From Peptacetobacter sp900550335 (GTDB lineage: Bacteria > Bacillota > Clostridia > Peptostreptococcales > Peptostreptococcaceae): a stretch of DNA of 64,000 bases. How positions within the stretch are numbered: the stretch's first letter is position 1; each line of letters opens with the position of its first letter. The position numbers were made by a program, and so were the translations under genes. Positions 35,454 to 45,571 of the stretch are shown here, in pieces. Under the pieces are notes generated by a model, which did not search any database, was not told the DNA's origin, and worked only from the letters and a program-made list of their open reading frames with translations. The stretch lies in NCBI RefSeq assembly GCF_047528295.1, contig NZ_CP180001.1, positions 1,984,001 to 2,048,000 of the forward strand, in the 5' to 3' direction.

Positions 35454-37688
35454 TTATACTGGTATATTTTCTTTAGGAAGTTTCTTTTTATTTACCTTTC
35501 CTATTGGAGTAACTGGTATTTTATCTATCTGCATAATATACTCAGGAACCATATATGGTGGCAGAGACATTTGAAGATGTTTTTTTACCTTTTTAGGATC
35601 TACATTCTCATCTGATACATAAAATGCCTTTAGATAAAGCTCCCCTTTTTCATCGGGTCTAGCTATACAGACAGAGCTTTTTATTTCTGGAATATTGTTT
35701 ATTTCGTTCTCAATCTCGTATATTTCAACCCTTATGCCTTTTATCTTAACCTGGCTATCCATTCTTCCTATGCAATCTATATTTCCATCCTCTAGCCATT
35801 TTGCTAAATCTCCAGTCTTATACATAAATCTAGTGTATTTATCAAATGCGAATGGATTCTCGACAAATTTTTCTTTTGTAAGCTCTTCCTTATGCATATA
35901 CCCTCTGGAAATCTGTATTCCAGAAAGGCATAGCTCTCCTGGAACACCTATTGGACATATATTTCCGTTCATATCGAATATATAGGCATAAGTGTTATAA
36001 ATTGGTTTTCCTATTGGAATCTTTTCATACTCTTTATCTACATAGAACGATGTAGCAAGCACAGTAAATTCTGCTGGCCCATATTCATTGTAGATTTTAT
36101 AATTTCTTTCTTTATATCCTTTTAGCTTATCTCCACCTGATTGAAGTACCCTCAAATATTTATTATCACAATTTTTTATAAATCTTTTTGCAAATATTGT
36201 TGGAACAGCTAAAATAGTTATCTTTTTCTTTTCACAGTATTCATTTACAGTATATTCATTTGCCCTTGCAGTCTCTGGAATTATGTCGACCGACGCCCCA
36301 CAAAGCAAATACGGGAATATCTGCTTAACTGCTGCATCAAAGCTAAAACTTAGATACACTCCACAAATATCATTTTCATCCGCATTTATGTAGTCTATAG
36401 CATACATACACATATTCATAAGACTTCTATGCTCTATCGACATACACTTAGGTCTACCAGTAGATCCTGATGTCGAGATTCTATAAGCACAGTTATCTGG
36501 ATACACATATTCTGTTATAGGAATATCTGTGTTAAACATAGATTCATTCTCTATAAATAATAATTTTTTATCTGTTTTAGGAAGTTGTTTTTCTAATTTT
36601 TTAGAAGTTATTATAACCTTTGCCTCGCTATCCTCTAAAAGATACGACATCCTAACAGATGGATTGCTTATATCTATTGGAAATACTGCTGCTCCAGCTT
36701 TCATTATACTTACTGCTGCGATTATTACCCCTATATTTCTCGGTAAAATAACTGCAACTGTATCCTCTCTTTTTATATCTATACTGTTTAAATACCCAGC
36801 AAATCTCTCGGTTACAATATCTAACTCTCTATATGTCATAGTCATTTTTTCATCTCTAATGGCTATATTGTCCGGAGTTTTCTTAACTTGCTCATAAAAA
36901 CCGTCCATAAATGTCATATCTGGAGGTCTTTTCTTACAGCTCATATTAAACTCTTCAAAAATCTCTTCTTCCTCTTCCCTAGATACAAATCTTATATTTT
37001 TCATTTTGATTTCTTCATTTTCTACTATCTGGGAAATAACTGTATCAAACATAGACAAAACTCTTTCAGCTGTATCTTTGCTGTATTTAGATGTCATATA
37101 TTTAGCCCTTATGACTAAAGTCCCCTCTCCAGCCACCATATCTACAGCAAATTCATACCCCTTAAGCCTCATTAAATCATCAATCATATCTTTCGCATAC
37201 ATATCAACATTCCCACTTACAAAAATTGTATTGATTAATTTTTTATCTAATGGACTATTTTTTTCTATCTCTGATAACATATAAGTTAAAAACTCTTTTG
37301 AGTTATTTTTCTGCTTTACAAATATTTTAAGTGCCTCTGTAAAAGTCTCATTTTCTTCAGTTGTTATTCTTACAGGAATTATGTTCATCGTACTACCAAA
37401 CATAACATCCCTTTCAAATGTATATTCCTGTAAAATTAACCCATATATTAATTCTATTATATCTGTTATATTTATCCCCTGTTTTTCAGAAAACTTCTTT
37501 AATCTAGCATATTTTTCTTCATTTATTACTATCTTTTCTTTAGCTAAAATGCCGTTGTTCTCTTTATTGAAATAATCTGCTGGTATTTTAGCCATATTGT
37601 TATATCCTTCAAGCAAATTACTCCAATGAAGTGCCGCTTTTTTTATTCTTTCAGAACTTGTAGACATCTTTTTTTCTCTAGTCTCCAT
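35454..37688 (-). CDS. Stand-alone NRPS-like protein: partial condensation plus adenylation domain
   Basis: 744 aa. Residues 1-240 resemble the C-terminal lobe of a condensation domain, without the HHxxxDG active site. Residues about 255-735 form a full adenylation domain: A3 core ISTSGSTGRPK, A5 YNEYGPAEFT, A7 YKTGDLAKW, A8 RMDSQVKIKGIRVE, and the catalytic A10 Lys in TPIGKVNKKKL. The binding-pocket segment SFDAAVKQIF has the Asp that holds an alpha-amino group, so an amino acid is activated, but the Lys three residues on is unusual. There is no carrier domain or thioesterase, and no other NRPS gene nearby. It forms a pair with the upstream DUF3867 gene. Confidence 0.85.
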   Translation of the reverse strand: METREKKMSTSSERIKKAALHWSNLLEGYNNMAKIPADYFNKENNGILAKEKIVINEEKYARLKKFSEKQGINITDIIELIYGLILQEYTFERDVMFGSTMNIIPVRITTEENETFTEALKIFVKQKNNSKEFLTYMLSEIEKNSPLDKKLINTIFVSGNVDMYAKDMIDDLMRLKGYEFAVDMVAGEGTLVIRAKYMTSKYSKDTAERVLSMFDTVISQIVENEEIKMKNIRFVSREEEEEIFEEFNMSCKKRPPDMTFMDGFYEQVKKTPDNIAIRDEKMTMTYRELDIVTERFAGYLNSIDIKREDTVAVILPRNIGVIIAAVSIMKAGAAVFPIDISNPSVRMSYLLEDSEAKVIITSKKLEKQLPKTDKKLLFIENESMFNTDIPITEYVYPDNCAYRISTSGSTGRPKCMSIEHRSLMNMCMYAIDYINADENDICGVYLSFSFDAAVKQIFPYLLCGASVDIIPETARANEYTVNEYCEKKKITILAVPTIFAKRFIKNCDNKYLRVLQSGGDKLKGYKERNYKIYNEYGPAEFTVLATSFYVDKEYEKIPIGKPIYNTYAYIFDMNGNICPIGVPGELCLSGIQISRGYMHKEELTKEKFVENPFAFDKYTRFMYKTGDLAKWLEDGNIDCIGRMDSQVKIKGIRVEIYEIENEINNIPEIKSSVCIARPDEKGELYLKAFYVSDENVDPKKVKKHLQMSLPPYMVPEYIMQIDKIPVTPIGKVNKKKLPKENIPV

Positions 37689-37722
37689 TTTAATCCCCCC
37701 TTTTCAAAGAATTGTAAGGGTT

Positions 37723-38304
37723 TTATTTATAATCGTATTTTCTAGTAGTCTCACATAGAACAACTCTTATAGTTTTATCAAACATATTTCTGTATGAGTT
37801 TAAAAATTCATTAAGTTCTCTATCTGATAAGTCTATTTTTTTACTGCTGAAAAGTAAAACTTTATCCTCTTCTATTATTATTTCTATATCATTTAAATCA
37901 TTTTTTATATAAGAAGTTATATTGCTTCTTATTTTTATTTTGTTGCTATATTTATCGTAAAATCCAGATGCTTTAGTGTACCGGTCTACGCTTTCCTGAG
38001 ATGGATTTGAAGAACTTATTCCACTTATTTTTTCTGGATCTAGACCAAATTTTTTAAGCTGTTCGTCCATCTCTTTTGTATCCATTCCATATCTTTCCAT
38101 AAATTTCTGCTGTATTTTGTAGAATTTTTCTTGAGATATATTATTATCTCTCATATAATCCATCATTTTTCTTGAAAAGCCCGCCATACTAAGGTTACCG
38201 CTTGCCACATCACTATAAAGGCTATACATATAATCTTCAAATTTATCTACATCAGATTCTTTTACTTTATTTTTTAATTCATTAAAATCTATTATTTCAG
38301 ACAT
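37723..38304 (-). CDS. DUF3867-like cytoplasmic protein
   Basis: 193 aa, soluble and highly charged. It begins MSEIIDFNELKNKVKESDVD, has a helical N-terminal half (SQEKFYKIQQKFMERYGMD) and a beta-looking C-terminal third ending DRELNEFLNSYRNMFDKTIRV. I match it by memory to the clostridial DUF3867 family, of unknown role; the match is not checked. It lies 34 bases upstream of the adenylation-protein gene on the same strand, so the two are probably co-transcribed. Confidence 0.65.
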   Translation of the reverse strand: MSEIIDFNELKNKVKESDVDKFEDYMYSLYSDVASGNLSMAGFSRKMMDYMRDNNISQEKFYKIQQKFMERYGMDTKEMDEQLKKFGLDPEKISGISSSNPSQESVDRYTKASGFYDKYSNKIKIRSNITSYIKNDLNDIEIIIEEDKVLLFSSKKIDLSDRELNEFLNSYRNMFDKTIRVVLCETTRKYDYK

Positions 38305-38587
38305 TTTCTATACCCCCTAATTTTAATTTAATTGCTTATCTATTTTTTAACTTTTTATTTAATTTGAAAAGCTATTTTTATATTAAAGATTATATCATAT
38401 ATAAATAAATTTTAGCTTAAAATTTTTGAAAATTTAATCCTTTTATCTTTATTTTATTTATAATATATGTTTAATAGTTTGTAAAAAAGTATTAAAATTA
38501 AATATAAGAGGTTAATACTATATAAATAGTATTATTTTTTACAAAGATAGTTGTTATTATTTTTACATTTTTATTTAGGAGGATTTT

Positions 38588-39388
38588 ATGAAATTATATA
38601 TTAGTGCAGATATTGAGGGTTGTTGTGGAATAGTCGACTGGAATGAAACTTTTACAAACAATTCAGAATGGGATACATTTAGAACTCAAATGACTAAAGA
38701 AGTTGCTGCTGTTTGTAATGCAGCTAATAAATGCGCTTTTGATGAAATTATAATAAAAGATGCCCATGAGGACGGAAGAAATATAATTTATGATATGTTG
38801 CCAGATATTCCTAGCATCAAGCTTATTAGAGGTTGGACAGAAGATCCTCTTTGTATGATGTCTTGTATAGATGAAAGTTTTGATGCTTGTGCATTTGTAG
38901 GATACCACTCTGGAGCTTGCTCTGATGGAAATCCACTATCTCATACAATGTACCTTAAATTTGACTATATAAAATTAAATGGAGAATTTGTGTCTGAATT
39001 TATAATAAATGTATTTACAGCTGCTTATTTTGGTGTTCCAGTTGTTTTCTTAAGCGGTGATAAATCTCTTTGTGATACAGCAAAAATTTTAAACGAAAAT
39101 ATTTTAACTGCTCCTATTTTAGAAGGTAATGGTGGTGCATCAATTTCAATTCACCCTAATCAAGCAATTAAACTAATAGAATTGAACTCTGAAAAAGCAT
39201 TTAAAAATAATTTAGATAATTGTAAAATTGAACTTCCAGAGTACTTTGAAGCTGAAATACGATTTAGAAATCATAAAGATGCACATAAAGCATCTTTTTA
39301 TCCAAATGTATTGAAAAAGGATGAAAAAACTGTTATCTTCAATACAGATGACTATTTTGAATTTTTGAGGATGTTAATGTTTATTTAA
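38588..39388 (+). CDS. dppA: M55 D-aminopeptidase (DppA family)
   Basis: 266 aa with the metal-binding N-terminus MKLYISADIEGCCG (Asp8, Glu10), HEDGRNI, and GYHSGACSDG as in DppA. These zinc enzymes release D-amino acids from D-Ala peptides such as peptidoglycan fragments. AGGAGG lies eight bases before the ATG. It is not part of a dpp transport operon here. The following membrane-protein gene starts 44 bases later. Confidence 0.92.
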   Translation: MKLYISADIEGCCGIVDWNETFTNNSEWDTFRTQMTKEVAAVCNAANKCAFDEIIIKDAHEDGRNIIYDMLPDIPSIKLIRGWTEDPLCMMSCIDESFDACAFVGYHSGACSDGNPLSHTMYLKFDYIKLNGEFVSEFIINVFTAAYFGVPVVFLSGDKSLCDTAKILNENILTAPILEGNGGASISIHPNQAIKLIELNSEKAFKNNLDNCKIELPEYFEAEIRFRNHKDAHKASFYPNVLKKDEKTVIFNTDDYFEFLRMLMFI

Positions 39389-39432
39389 TTTAATTTTGTA
39401 ATTATTTATGTTTTGAAAGTATTATTTTTTAG

Positions 39433-39885
39433 GTGGTGAGTTCAATTTCTAAAAAAGGAAAAAATTCAATATTTGCAATGCTTATAACTTTGATTATTGT
39501 TATGGCAATTTCGTTTGGTATTATTTATGCAGTCACTACTTTTGTAGGCATTGGGCTTATGACTCTAATCGGATTTGAGTACAATTCGATTCCAGCGGTA
39601 TTTTTATTTTTCTTTATTTTTGTATGTTTTACTATACCGCTAGATTTTATTAGTACCTCTATTCTAGATTTTGTTCGTTTTAAAGGTCGTATTCCAGAAT
39701 CTTTTTATAAGGTTTTAGAGTTTTTTGTAGAGGTCGTTTTAGTTTTATTGGGATTATTAGTTGTTGATAGTATTATGAAGTCTATATCTATTCCTTTTAG
39801 GACTAAAATTTTGTTCTCTGTACTATTGTATGTTTTTACATCTTCAATAGAGTACATGTTTTCAAAGGATAATAATGAAAATTAA
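39433..39885 (+). CDS. YrvL-like small membrane protein
   Basis: About 146-150 aa with four hydrophobic segments and short charged ends, resembling the YrvL regulatory membrane family by its overall pattern only. The start is unclear: two GTG codons (39433, 39436) overlap AGGTGG, which itself looks like the ribosome binding site, and the next codon at normal distance is ATT at 39445 (then ISKKGKNS). The next ATG at 39478 would remove the basic N-terminus. It may be expressed with the DppA gene. Confidence 0.55.
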   Translation: MVSSISKKGKNSIFAMLITLIIVMAISFGIIYAVTTFVGIGLMTLIGFEYNSIPAVFLFFFIFVCFTIPLDFISTSILDFVRFKGRIPESFYKVLEFFVEVVLVLLGLLVVDSIMKSISIPFRTKILFSVLLYVFTSSIEYMFSKDNNEN

Positions 39886-39917
39886 AAAAGTGCTATCACA
39901 TATGTGATAGCACTTTT
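39886..39917. terminator. Bidirectional terminator
   Basis: Perfect palindrome AAAAAGTGCTATCACA / TGTGATAGCACTTTTT between convergent genes. Confidence 0.93.
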
Positions 39918-39922
39918 TTATA

Positions 39923-41074
39923 TTATAACATTTCTACAAATGCTTCAAATCTAGTTTTTAACTGTTCACTATCTGACTGAGAGTAATCAGTTTCTAATGA
40001 AAGGAATGATATTCCTTTTTCTTTAGTAACGAATTCTTTTATTCTTGCACTTTCAACAGTGAAAGTATGGCAAGCAGTTAATGCTATATCTATAACACCA
40101 TCTATCTGGAATTCATCTATTAATTCATCAAGTAATTCTATTCTTCTGTCGTTGTTCATCATACAAGAACATCCTATTTTTAAGTATGCTTCAGCTATTG
40201 CTTCGTATACATCAGGATTTTCTTCATCTACTAACCATCTATTTGATCTTGGACCACCACAGTTTTCATAAACAACAACATCTCCACCAGCTTCCTCTAT
40301 TGCTGGAGCTATTTTATTTATAGCACCTGCTATAGGAGAACCAGTTATAAGTATTCTTGGTCTATTTGATTTTTTATGTTCAGTTGCATTGTATTCTGCT
40401 TTTATATCATCTATTAATTTTCTAAGTTCTGCTTTCATAGCTGGTCTATCAAATTTGAACTGAGTCTGATATAAAACTCTGTGTATATCCATTCCACTCA
40501 TTGGAGGTGGGTTAAGAGCTCCTAATTTGAAGTATTCCATTAATAAAGCTCTTTCTTCATTTTTATCTTTTATAGCTGCTCTTATATCGTCTTCAGTTAT
40601 TGTTATTCCGTAGAATTCTTCTAATCTTTCTTTAAATCTTTTTATTTCTCCAGCCCATAGTTTTATACCTGCTTCATCTGCTAGGTTTGGAAGATGCATT
40701 ATGTGAGTTGGTTTAACTTTTGCCATCTGTTCATACATTTTCTTTTTACCATCGCAAGTTGTTTCAGCTACTACTATATCACTAAAATAGAAGTATGGAC
40801 ATGTATCTGTTATAGCATGACCATAACTTGATTTAACCATTGGACATAGGTTTCTTGGTAATACTTTTTCCGCATCTGGTATAGGTTCTTCACTAACACC
40901 ACAAAGACCTACTGAAACTGCTCCTGCAGCTAATATTATTTCTGCTGGAGTAAATGTACAATATGCTCCAACTACTTTTTTACCATCATCTTTTAATTTT
41001 TTTATTGCTAAGAAACCATTTCTTCTAGCTTCTCCCCAACTTTCAAACTGTTCTGGAAGTCCTACTGTTGTCAT
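39923..41074 (-). CDS. Double-cubane-cluster reductase (YjiM / 2-hydroxyacyl-CoA dehydratase-D like)
   Basis: 383 aa of the HgdB/BcrB/YjiM family. Cys residues in FTPAEIILAAGA-VSVGLCG, PRNLCPMVKS, DTCPYF, ETTCDGKKK, GCSCMMNNDRR and LTACHTF supply ligands for a double-cubane [8Fe-9S]-type cluster. Such proteins use ATP-driven low-potential electrons from a partner activator ATPase; no activator gene is next to it. ATG at 41074 is chosen from GAGGGGTG nine bases upstream; the in-frame GTG at 41086 overlaps that site. It is expressed alone. The substrate is unknown. Confidence 0.85.
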   Translation of the reverse strand: MTTVGLPEQFESWGEARRNGFLAIKKLKDDGKKVVGAYCTFTPAEIILAAGAVSVGLCGVSEEPIPDAEKVLPRNLCPMVKSSYGHAITDTCPYFYFSDIVVAETTCDGKKKMYEQMAKVKPTHIMHLPNLADEAGIKLWAGEIKRFKERLEEFYGITITEDDIRAAIKDKNEERALLMEYFKLGALNPPPMSGMDIHRVLYQTQFKFDRPAMKAELRKLIDDIKAEYNATEHKKSNRPRILITGSPIAGAINKIAPAIEEAGGDVVVYENCGGPRSNRWLVDEENPDVYEAIAEAYLKIGCSCMMNNDRRIELLDELIDEFQIDGVIDIALTACHTFTVESARIKEFVTKEKGISFLSLETDYSQSDSEQLKTRFEAFVEML

Positions 41075-41303
41075 TATAAAACACACCCCTCGATATCATA
41101 ATTTTTATAGTATAACTTATTTTAAGTTTTCCATATTAATTATATATCACTGTTGTACCTGTTTGTGTAAATAAACTATTTTTTAATAATAGCAAATATC
41201 TATATATACTATTTTTTATTATAGTTTTTTTCTATAACAATATATTTTTTCTATTTTGCACATGTACTCGTATAACTTATTTCTATAAAAATAAACTTTT
41301 ATC

Positions 41304-42755
41304 TTATTTACTCATTATTTCTTGCATCATAGTTTCTAATCCTTCTCCATATCCACTACCAGCCCAATTATTAGATAATGATTTAACTGTTTTACATTTT
41401 CCAAAAAGGCTAGTAAAATGTCTTGGATCTTTAGGATTTGATAGAGGATACCCTTCTTTACCAGCGTAAAGTGCCAAATGTTGTACCTGTGCTAGCACAC
41501 CATCTTCCCAAGTTTCAAATCTTGTATGTGCTTCTTTGTCCTTATCATCTCCTCCTACTGGAGATTTTAATCCACAAGTATTTTTAAATGTTTCATCCAA
41601 TACTCCACCAAATTTACAATATCCTGTTTCTTTTGCACACTGTGCAACTACTAATGTAGGGTCTACTCCATTTTCAACAGCTGTATTATATAATATTGGT
41701 AATATCTCCATAAATAAATCAGATGCTTTTTTACTTTCCGCCCATCTTCTACACTGTTCATATGTAGATGTTGGTTTAGAAAGTATTGGTAAACCAAGCA
41801 CAACTCCATTATTAGTTGAACCATTCGATTCATTTGAACCATTTGAATCACTTGAAGATGCCCGTCTTAAACAGTCTTCGTATATACTAGTACTCAAAGT
41901 ACCTATTTTAGAAATTTTTGAAGCACCTCTAAATATTGATTTATCAGACCCTTTAGAAACTAACATAAGAGGGTCGTCTTTTGCCAATGTAGATCCTACT
42001 AGTGCATTTTTTAAATCATATCCATCTGCCACATAATATCTATTAACATTTGGATAGAACTTATTAAGTATTATTTGATTAGTTTTATATCTATTAGCTC
42101 CACCTAATCTTTCAGCATTTGTTGCTTTTACTAAGCTATCTGATATTACAGTAGTTCCTCCTATTGCATAAGTTTTTACATTTTTTAGTTTATAATCTAT
42201 AGTTTTTCCATTTGTAAGTATAACAGGCATACCATCCTTAACAGCCTTTGAAGCTATACTTATACTGTCCGCTTCCCCTTTTGTACCATTAGTTATTGCT
42301 ACTGAAGTTATTTTCTTTAATTTAGCTATCTTATTTGCTACATTATAGCTAGTTTTATTTCTATTTGAGCCACCGATTCTTTCTACACTTATTCCTCTAG
42401 TTTTTAGAGTACTTTCAACTCCTTTTGATACAGCATCCTCTAGTCCGATTATGTATACCTTTTTTACATTTTTTAGTCTTTTAAATGTTTCATCAGGTAT
42501 ACTATTTTTCTTAGTAAGAAGTATTGGTGCATTTGTTGCTCCTGATAACCCACTTGCTGAAAGTCCATCCGCTATAGAGTTATCTAAGTTTACAAGTATA
42601 GCTGTATTATACTTTTGTCTATCTGCTATTAATCCTGCTGTTTCATACATATTTTTACCCTGGATTACCTCTTTTTCCGCAGCATTAACAGGTATAACGC
42701 TCCCCATTAACATTGTTGATGCCATACACACTGTCATTGTTTTTTTTAAATTCAT
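41304..42755 (-). CDS. Secreted cell-wall glucosaminidase with CWB2 repeats
   Basis: 483 aa: a signal peptide (cut likely after VNA near residue 27), three CWB2 repeats (about 35-315, with the pattern RIGGSNRNKTSYNVA / RLGGANRYKTNQI), a Ser/Asn/Gly linker, and a C-terminal glucosaminidase domain (about 335-483) with the catalytic Glu in QCAKETGYCKFGG. CWB2 repeats anchor proteins to the polymer of the cell wall in Clostridioides and relatives; the enzyme cuts peptidoglycan glycan strands. ATG at 42755 lies 12 bases after AGGAGG; the longer frame from 42809 has no support. Confidence 0.9.
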   Translation of the reverse strand: MNLKKTMTVCMASTMLMGSVIPVNAAEKEVIQGKNMYETAGLIADRQKYNTAILVNLDNSIADGLSASGLSGATNAPILLTKKNSIPDETFKRLKNVKKVYIIGLEDAVSKGVESTLKTRGISVERIGGSNRNKTSYNVANKIAKLKKITSVAITNGTKGEADSISIASKAVKDGMPVILTNGKTIDYKLKNVKTYAIGGTTVISDSLVKATNAERLGGANRYKTNQIILNKFYPNVNRYYVADGYDLKNALVGSTLAKDDPLMLVSKGSDKSIFRGASKISKIGTLSTSIYEDCLRRASSSDSNGSNESNGSTNNGVVLGLPILSKPTSTYEQCRRWAESKKASDLFMEILPILYNTAVENGVDPTLVVAQCAKETGYCKFGGVLDETFKNTCGLKSPVGGDDKDKEAHTRFETWEDGVLAQVQHLALYAGKEGYPLSNPKDPRHFTSLFGKCKTVKSLSNNWAGSGYGEGLETMMQEIMSK

Positions 42756-42851
42756 TTGAATAATATTCCTCCTCTCATATAACCATTCATAATTTTTATT
42801 TACAATCAATTTTATAATATACTCTTTTATCTACAAATCATTTTCTAAATT

Positions 42852-42888
42852 AAAAAAGGCTAAGATTTTTAACTCTTAGCCTTTTTTT
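42852..42888 (-). terminator. Terminator of the cysteine-desulfurase-like gene
   Basis: AAAAAAGGCTAAGA / TCTTAGCCTTTTTTT hairpin, usable in both directions; it lies between that gene's stop and the CWB2 gene's start. Confidence 0.85.
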
Positions 42889-42960
42889 ATTATCGCATAA
42901 ATTCAATCATATTTCAACGTTTTCAGTGTATATTATTAGTAATTTACTCAATTACAATTT

Positions 42961-44124
42961 TTATTCATTATAAGCTTTTATTACTTCTTTTATAGCATTT
43001 AATGCATAATCTACATCTTCTTCTGTATTGAAGTATCCAAAGCTAAATCTTACTGTTCCCTGAGGGAATGTTCCTAATGTTTTATGAGCAGATGGTGCAC
43101 AATGCATACCTGGTCTTGTAGATATTCCATAATTAACATCTAATTCATGGCATATTATACCATTGTCCATTCCAACAAAGTCTAAAGATACAACAGCTGT
43201 TCTATTTTCAGTATCTCTCTTACCTATTATAAATCTTTCATCTATTTCTTCCATACCTTTTATGAATCTTTCAGTAAGCATCATTTCTTTTTTATGTATA
43301 TTTTCTATACCTACTTTTTTGATGTATTCAAGAGATGCATGTAATCCATATGTTCCTGGTATGTTAGGAGTTCCACTTTCGAATTTATCTGGCATGTATT
43401 CTGGCTGTATTTCTTCATCAGATTTACTTCCTGTTCCACCTTCTATAAAACTATCTACCTGAGGAACTAATTCATCAGTTATTAAGAATCCTCCCATACC
43501 CTGAGGTCCTAGTAATCCTTTATGTCCTGTAAAACATAATATATCTATGTTCATTTCTTTCATATTCATTTCGAATACTCCTGCAGTCTGAGCTGCATCT
43601 ACTATAAATATAACATTTTTTTCTTTACATATTTTTCCTATTTCTTTTATTGGAAGTGCAGTACCACATACATTTGATGCTGCTGTCATTACAACTGCTC
43701 TAGTATCTTCTTTTATTGCAGCTTCTACATCTTTTAAATCTATTTCCCCAACTTTATTACACTGAACTCTAGTAAATGTTACTCCTCTAGTCTGTTCTAG
43801 TTTTACAAGTGGTCTCATGACTGCATTATGTTCAACTGAAGATACTACAACATGATCTCCTTCTTTTAATAGTCCTTTTAAAACTGTATTCATAGATTCT
43901 GTTATATTTTTAGTGAATACAACATTTTCTGGTTTATCAAATCCAAATAATTCTGCTAGCATTTCTCTTGTTTCAAGTACAACAAATCCTGCACTTAAAG
44001 CTGATGAATATGCCCCTCTATTTACATTTCCTCCAACACTTTCTACATATTCTTTTATTGCATCCCCAACACCAGGTGCTTTTGGAAATGATGTTGCCCC
44101 ATTATCACAATATACTTTTCTCAT
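42961..44124 (-). CDS. Class-V aminotransferase, cysteine desulfurase-like
   Basis: 387 aa PLP enzyme. MRKVYCDNGATSFPKAPGV at the start, SSVEHNAVMRPL, DAAQTAGVFEM, the PLP Lys in FTGHKGLLGPQG, and a C-terminal active-Cys loop RPGMHCAPSAH are present, as in the NifS/CsdA-related proteins found with selenium genes. It takes S (or Se) from cysteine (selenocysteine). ATG at 44124 follows GGAGGG by eight bases. It is divergent from yedE, which supports a role in selenium supply. Confidence 0.87.
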   Translation of the reverse strand: MRKVYCDNGATSFPKAPGVGDAIKEYVESVGGNVNRGAYSSALSAGFVVLETREMLAELFGFDKPENVVFTKNITESMNTVLKGLLKEGDHVVVSSVEHNAVMRPLVKLEQTRGVTFTRVQCNKVGEIDLKDVEAAIKEDTRAVVMTAASNVCGTALPIKEIGKICKEKNVIFIVDAAQTAGVFEMNMKEMNIDILCFTGHKGLLGPQGMGGFLITDELVPQVDSFIEGGTGSKSDEEIQPEYMPDKFESGTPNIPGTYGLHASLEYIKKVGIENIHKKEMMLTERFIKGMEEIDERFIIGKRDTENRTAVVSLDFVGMDNGIICHELDVNYGISTRPGMHCAPSAHKTLGTFPQGTVRFSFGYFNTEEDVDYALNAIKEVIKAYNE

Positions 44125-44413
44125 ATTATTTTCCCTCCGTATCAATTTATAATTTATATTTTAGATATATCATATACAAAATATAATATTTATACTTACT
44201 TATATTATATCAGAATATATTTTTTTTGATAATTCTTTTAATATTTTTAATCTATTTATTATTTTTCGTTTTAAATGATTTTTTCAATAATAACTATTTT
44301 GATTATAGTTTTTTTCTATAGTATGGCATATTTCTTAATTGTTACATACAAATATGTTATTATGAGATTGGGTAATGCTTTGCCTCAAAAAGTAAACAGG
44401 AGGTACTTTCATA

Positions 44414-45385
44414 ATGAAAGAAAAAAGAAATATCATTATCGGTGGTGCTGTTATAGGTATAATGGCTGTTATTTCAGTTATGCTTGGTAACCCTAAAAAC
44501 ATGGGTATATGTATAGCTTGTTTCATCAGAGATACTGCTGGTGCTTTAAGTTTACATCAGGCTCCTATCGTACAGTACGTAAGACCAGAAATCATAGGAT
44601 TTATATTAGGTTCATTTATTCTTGCATTTGCTAGTAAGGAATTCAGCTCAAGAGGAGGATCTTCTCCACTTATAAGATTCTGTCTTGGATTTATAGTTAT
44701 GGTTGGTGCATTAATGTTCTTAGGATGTCCAACAAGAATGGTTTTAAGATTAGCTGGTGGTGACTGGAATGCCATAGCTGGTTTAGCAGGATTTGTAGTA
44801 GGTATACTTATAGGTATAGTATTCTTAAACAAAGGATTTACTTTAAAAAGAAACTACAAACAGTCTAAATTAGAAGGATTTATAATGCCTGCAATATGCG
44901 TATTCTTATTCATATTACTTGCAGTTAACTCTACTCTTCTTGTATTCTCTACAGAAGGACCAGGTTCTATGCATGCTCCAATATTCTTCGCTCTTGCAGT
45001 TGGTCTTATAGCTGGTGCTATATGCCAGAAAACAAGACTTTGTATGGCTGGTGGTATAAGAGATATAGTTTTATTCAAAGACTTCTATCTTGTAAGCGGA
45101 TTCATAGCTATGCTTGTTGGTGCTTTCATAGCTAACGTAATAACTCATCAGTTTGCTCCTGGATTTGCAGATCAGCCAGTTGCTCATACAGATGCTTTAT
45201 GGAACTTCTTAGGAATGGTTGTTTGTGGTTGGGGTTCTATACTTCTTGGTGGATGCCCAATGAGACAGTTAGTTTTATCAGGTGAAGGTAACGTTGACTC
45301 ATCTATAACTATATTAGGTCTTTTAGTTGGTGCTGCATTCTGCCACAACTTCAAACTTGCTTCTTCTCCACTAGACCAAAAATAA
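44414..45385 (+). CDS. yedE: YedE-family selenium transporter
   Basis: 323 aa with about nine hydrophobic segments and two DUF395/YeeE-type repeats, including the Cys motifs MGICIACFIRD, FLGCPTRMVLR, KTRLCMAGGIRD and LGGCPMRQL. YedE family proteins import sulfur or selenium compounds; the selD-linked forms carry selenium. AGGAGG lies eight bases before the ATG. It is divergent from the cysteine-desulfurase-like gene and monocistronic. Confidence 0.88.
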   Translation: MKEKRNIIIGGAVIGIMAVISVMLGNPKNMGICIACFIRDTAGALSLHQAPIVQYVRPEIIGFILGSFILAFASKEFSSRGGSSPLIRFCLGFIVMVGALMFLGCPTRMVLRLAGGDWNAIAGLAGFVVGILIGIVFLNKGFTLKRNYKQSKLEGFIMPAICVFLFILLAVNSTLLVFSTEGPGSMHAPIFFALAVGLIAGAICQKTRLCMAGGIRDIVLFKDFYLVSGFIAMLVGAFIANVITHQFAPGFADQPVAHTDALWNFLGMVVCGWGSILLGGCPMRQLVLSGEGNVDSSITILGLLVGAAFCHNFKLASSPLDQK

Positions 45386-45483
45386 TACAAACAATATTTC
45401 TTTTGACTTTCATATATTATTATGATATATTAATTATAAGGTTAGCAAGTAGTTTGTCATCTACTTGTTTACTTCGTTTCGTT

Positions 45484-45518
45484 AAAAAGGACTCACAGAC
45501 GTGTGAGTTCTTTTTTTT
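45484..45518 (+). terminator. Terminator of yedE
   Basis: GGACTCACA / TGTGAGTTC stem plus TTTTTTTT. A second, weaker hairpin CAAGTAG / CTACTTG lies at 45447-45470. Confidence 0.88.
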
Positions 45519-45540
45519 ATGCATTATTTTAATAAGCATG

Positions 45541-45571
45541 AAAAAACACCCATACCGCTATGAGTGTTTTC
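45541..45571 (-). terminator. Terminator facing the prophage
   Basis: GAAAACACTCATA / TATGGGTGTTTTTT hairpin on the minus strand, the last terminator before host DNA. Confidence 0.75.
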
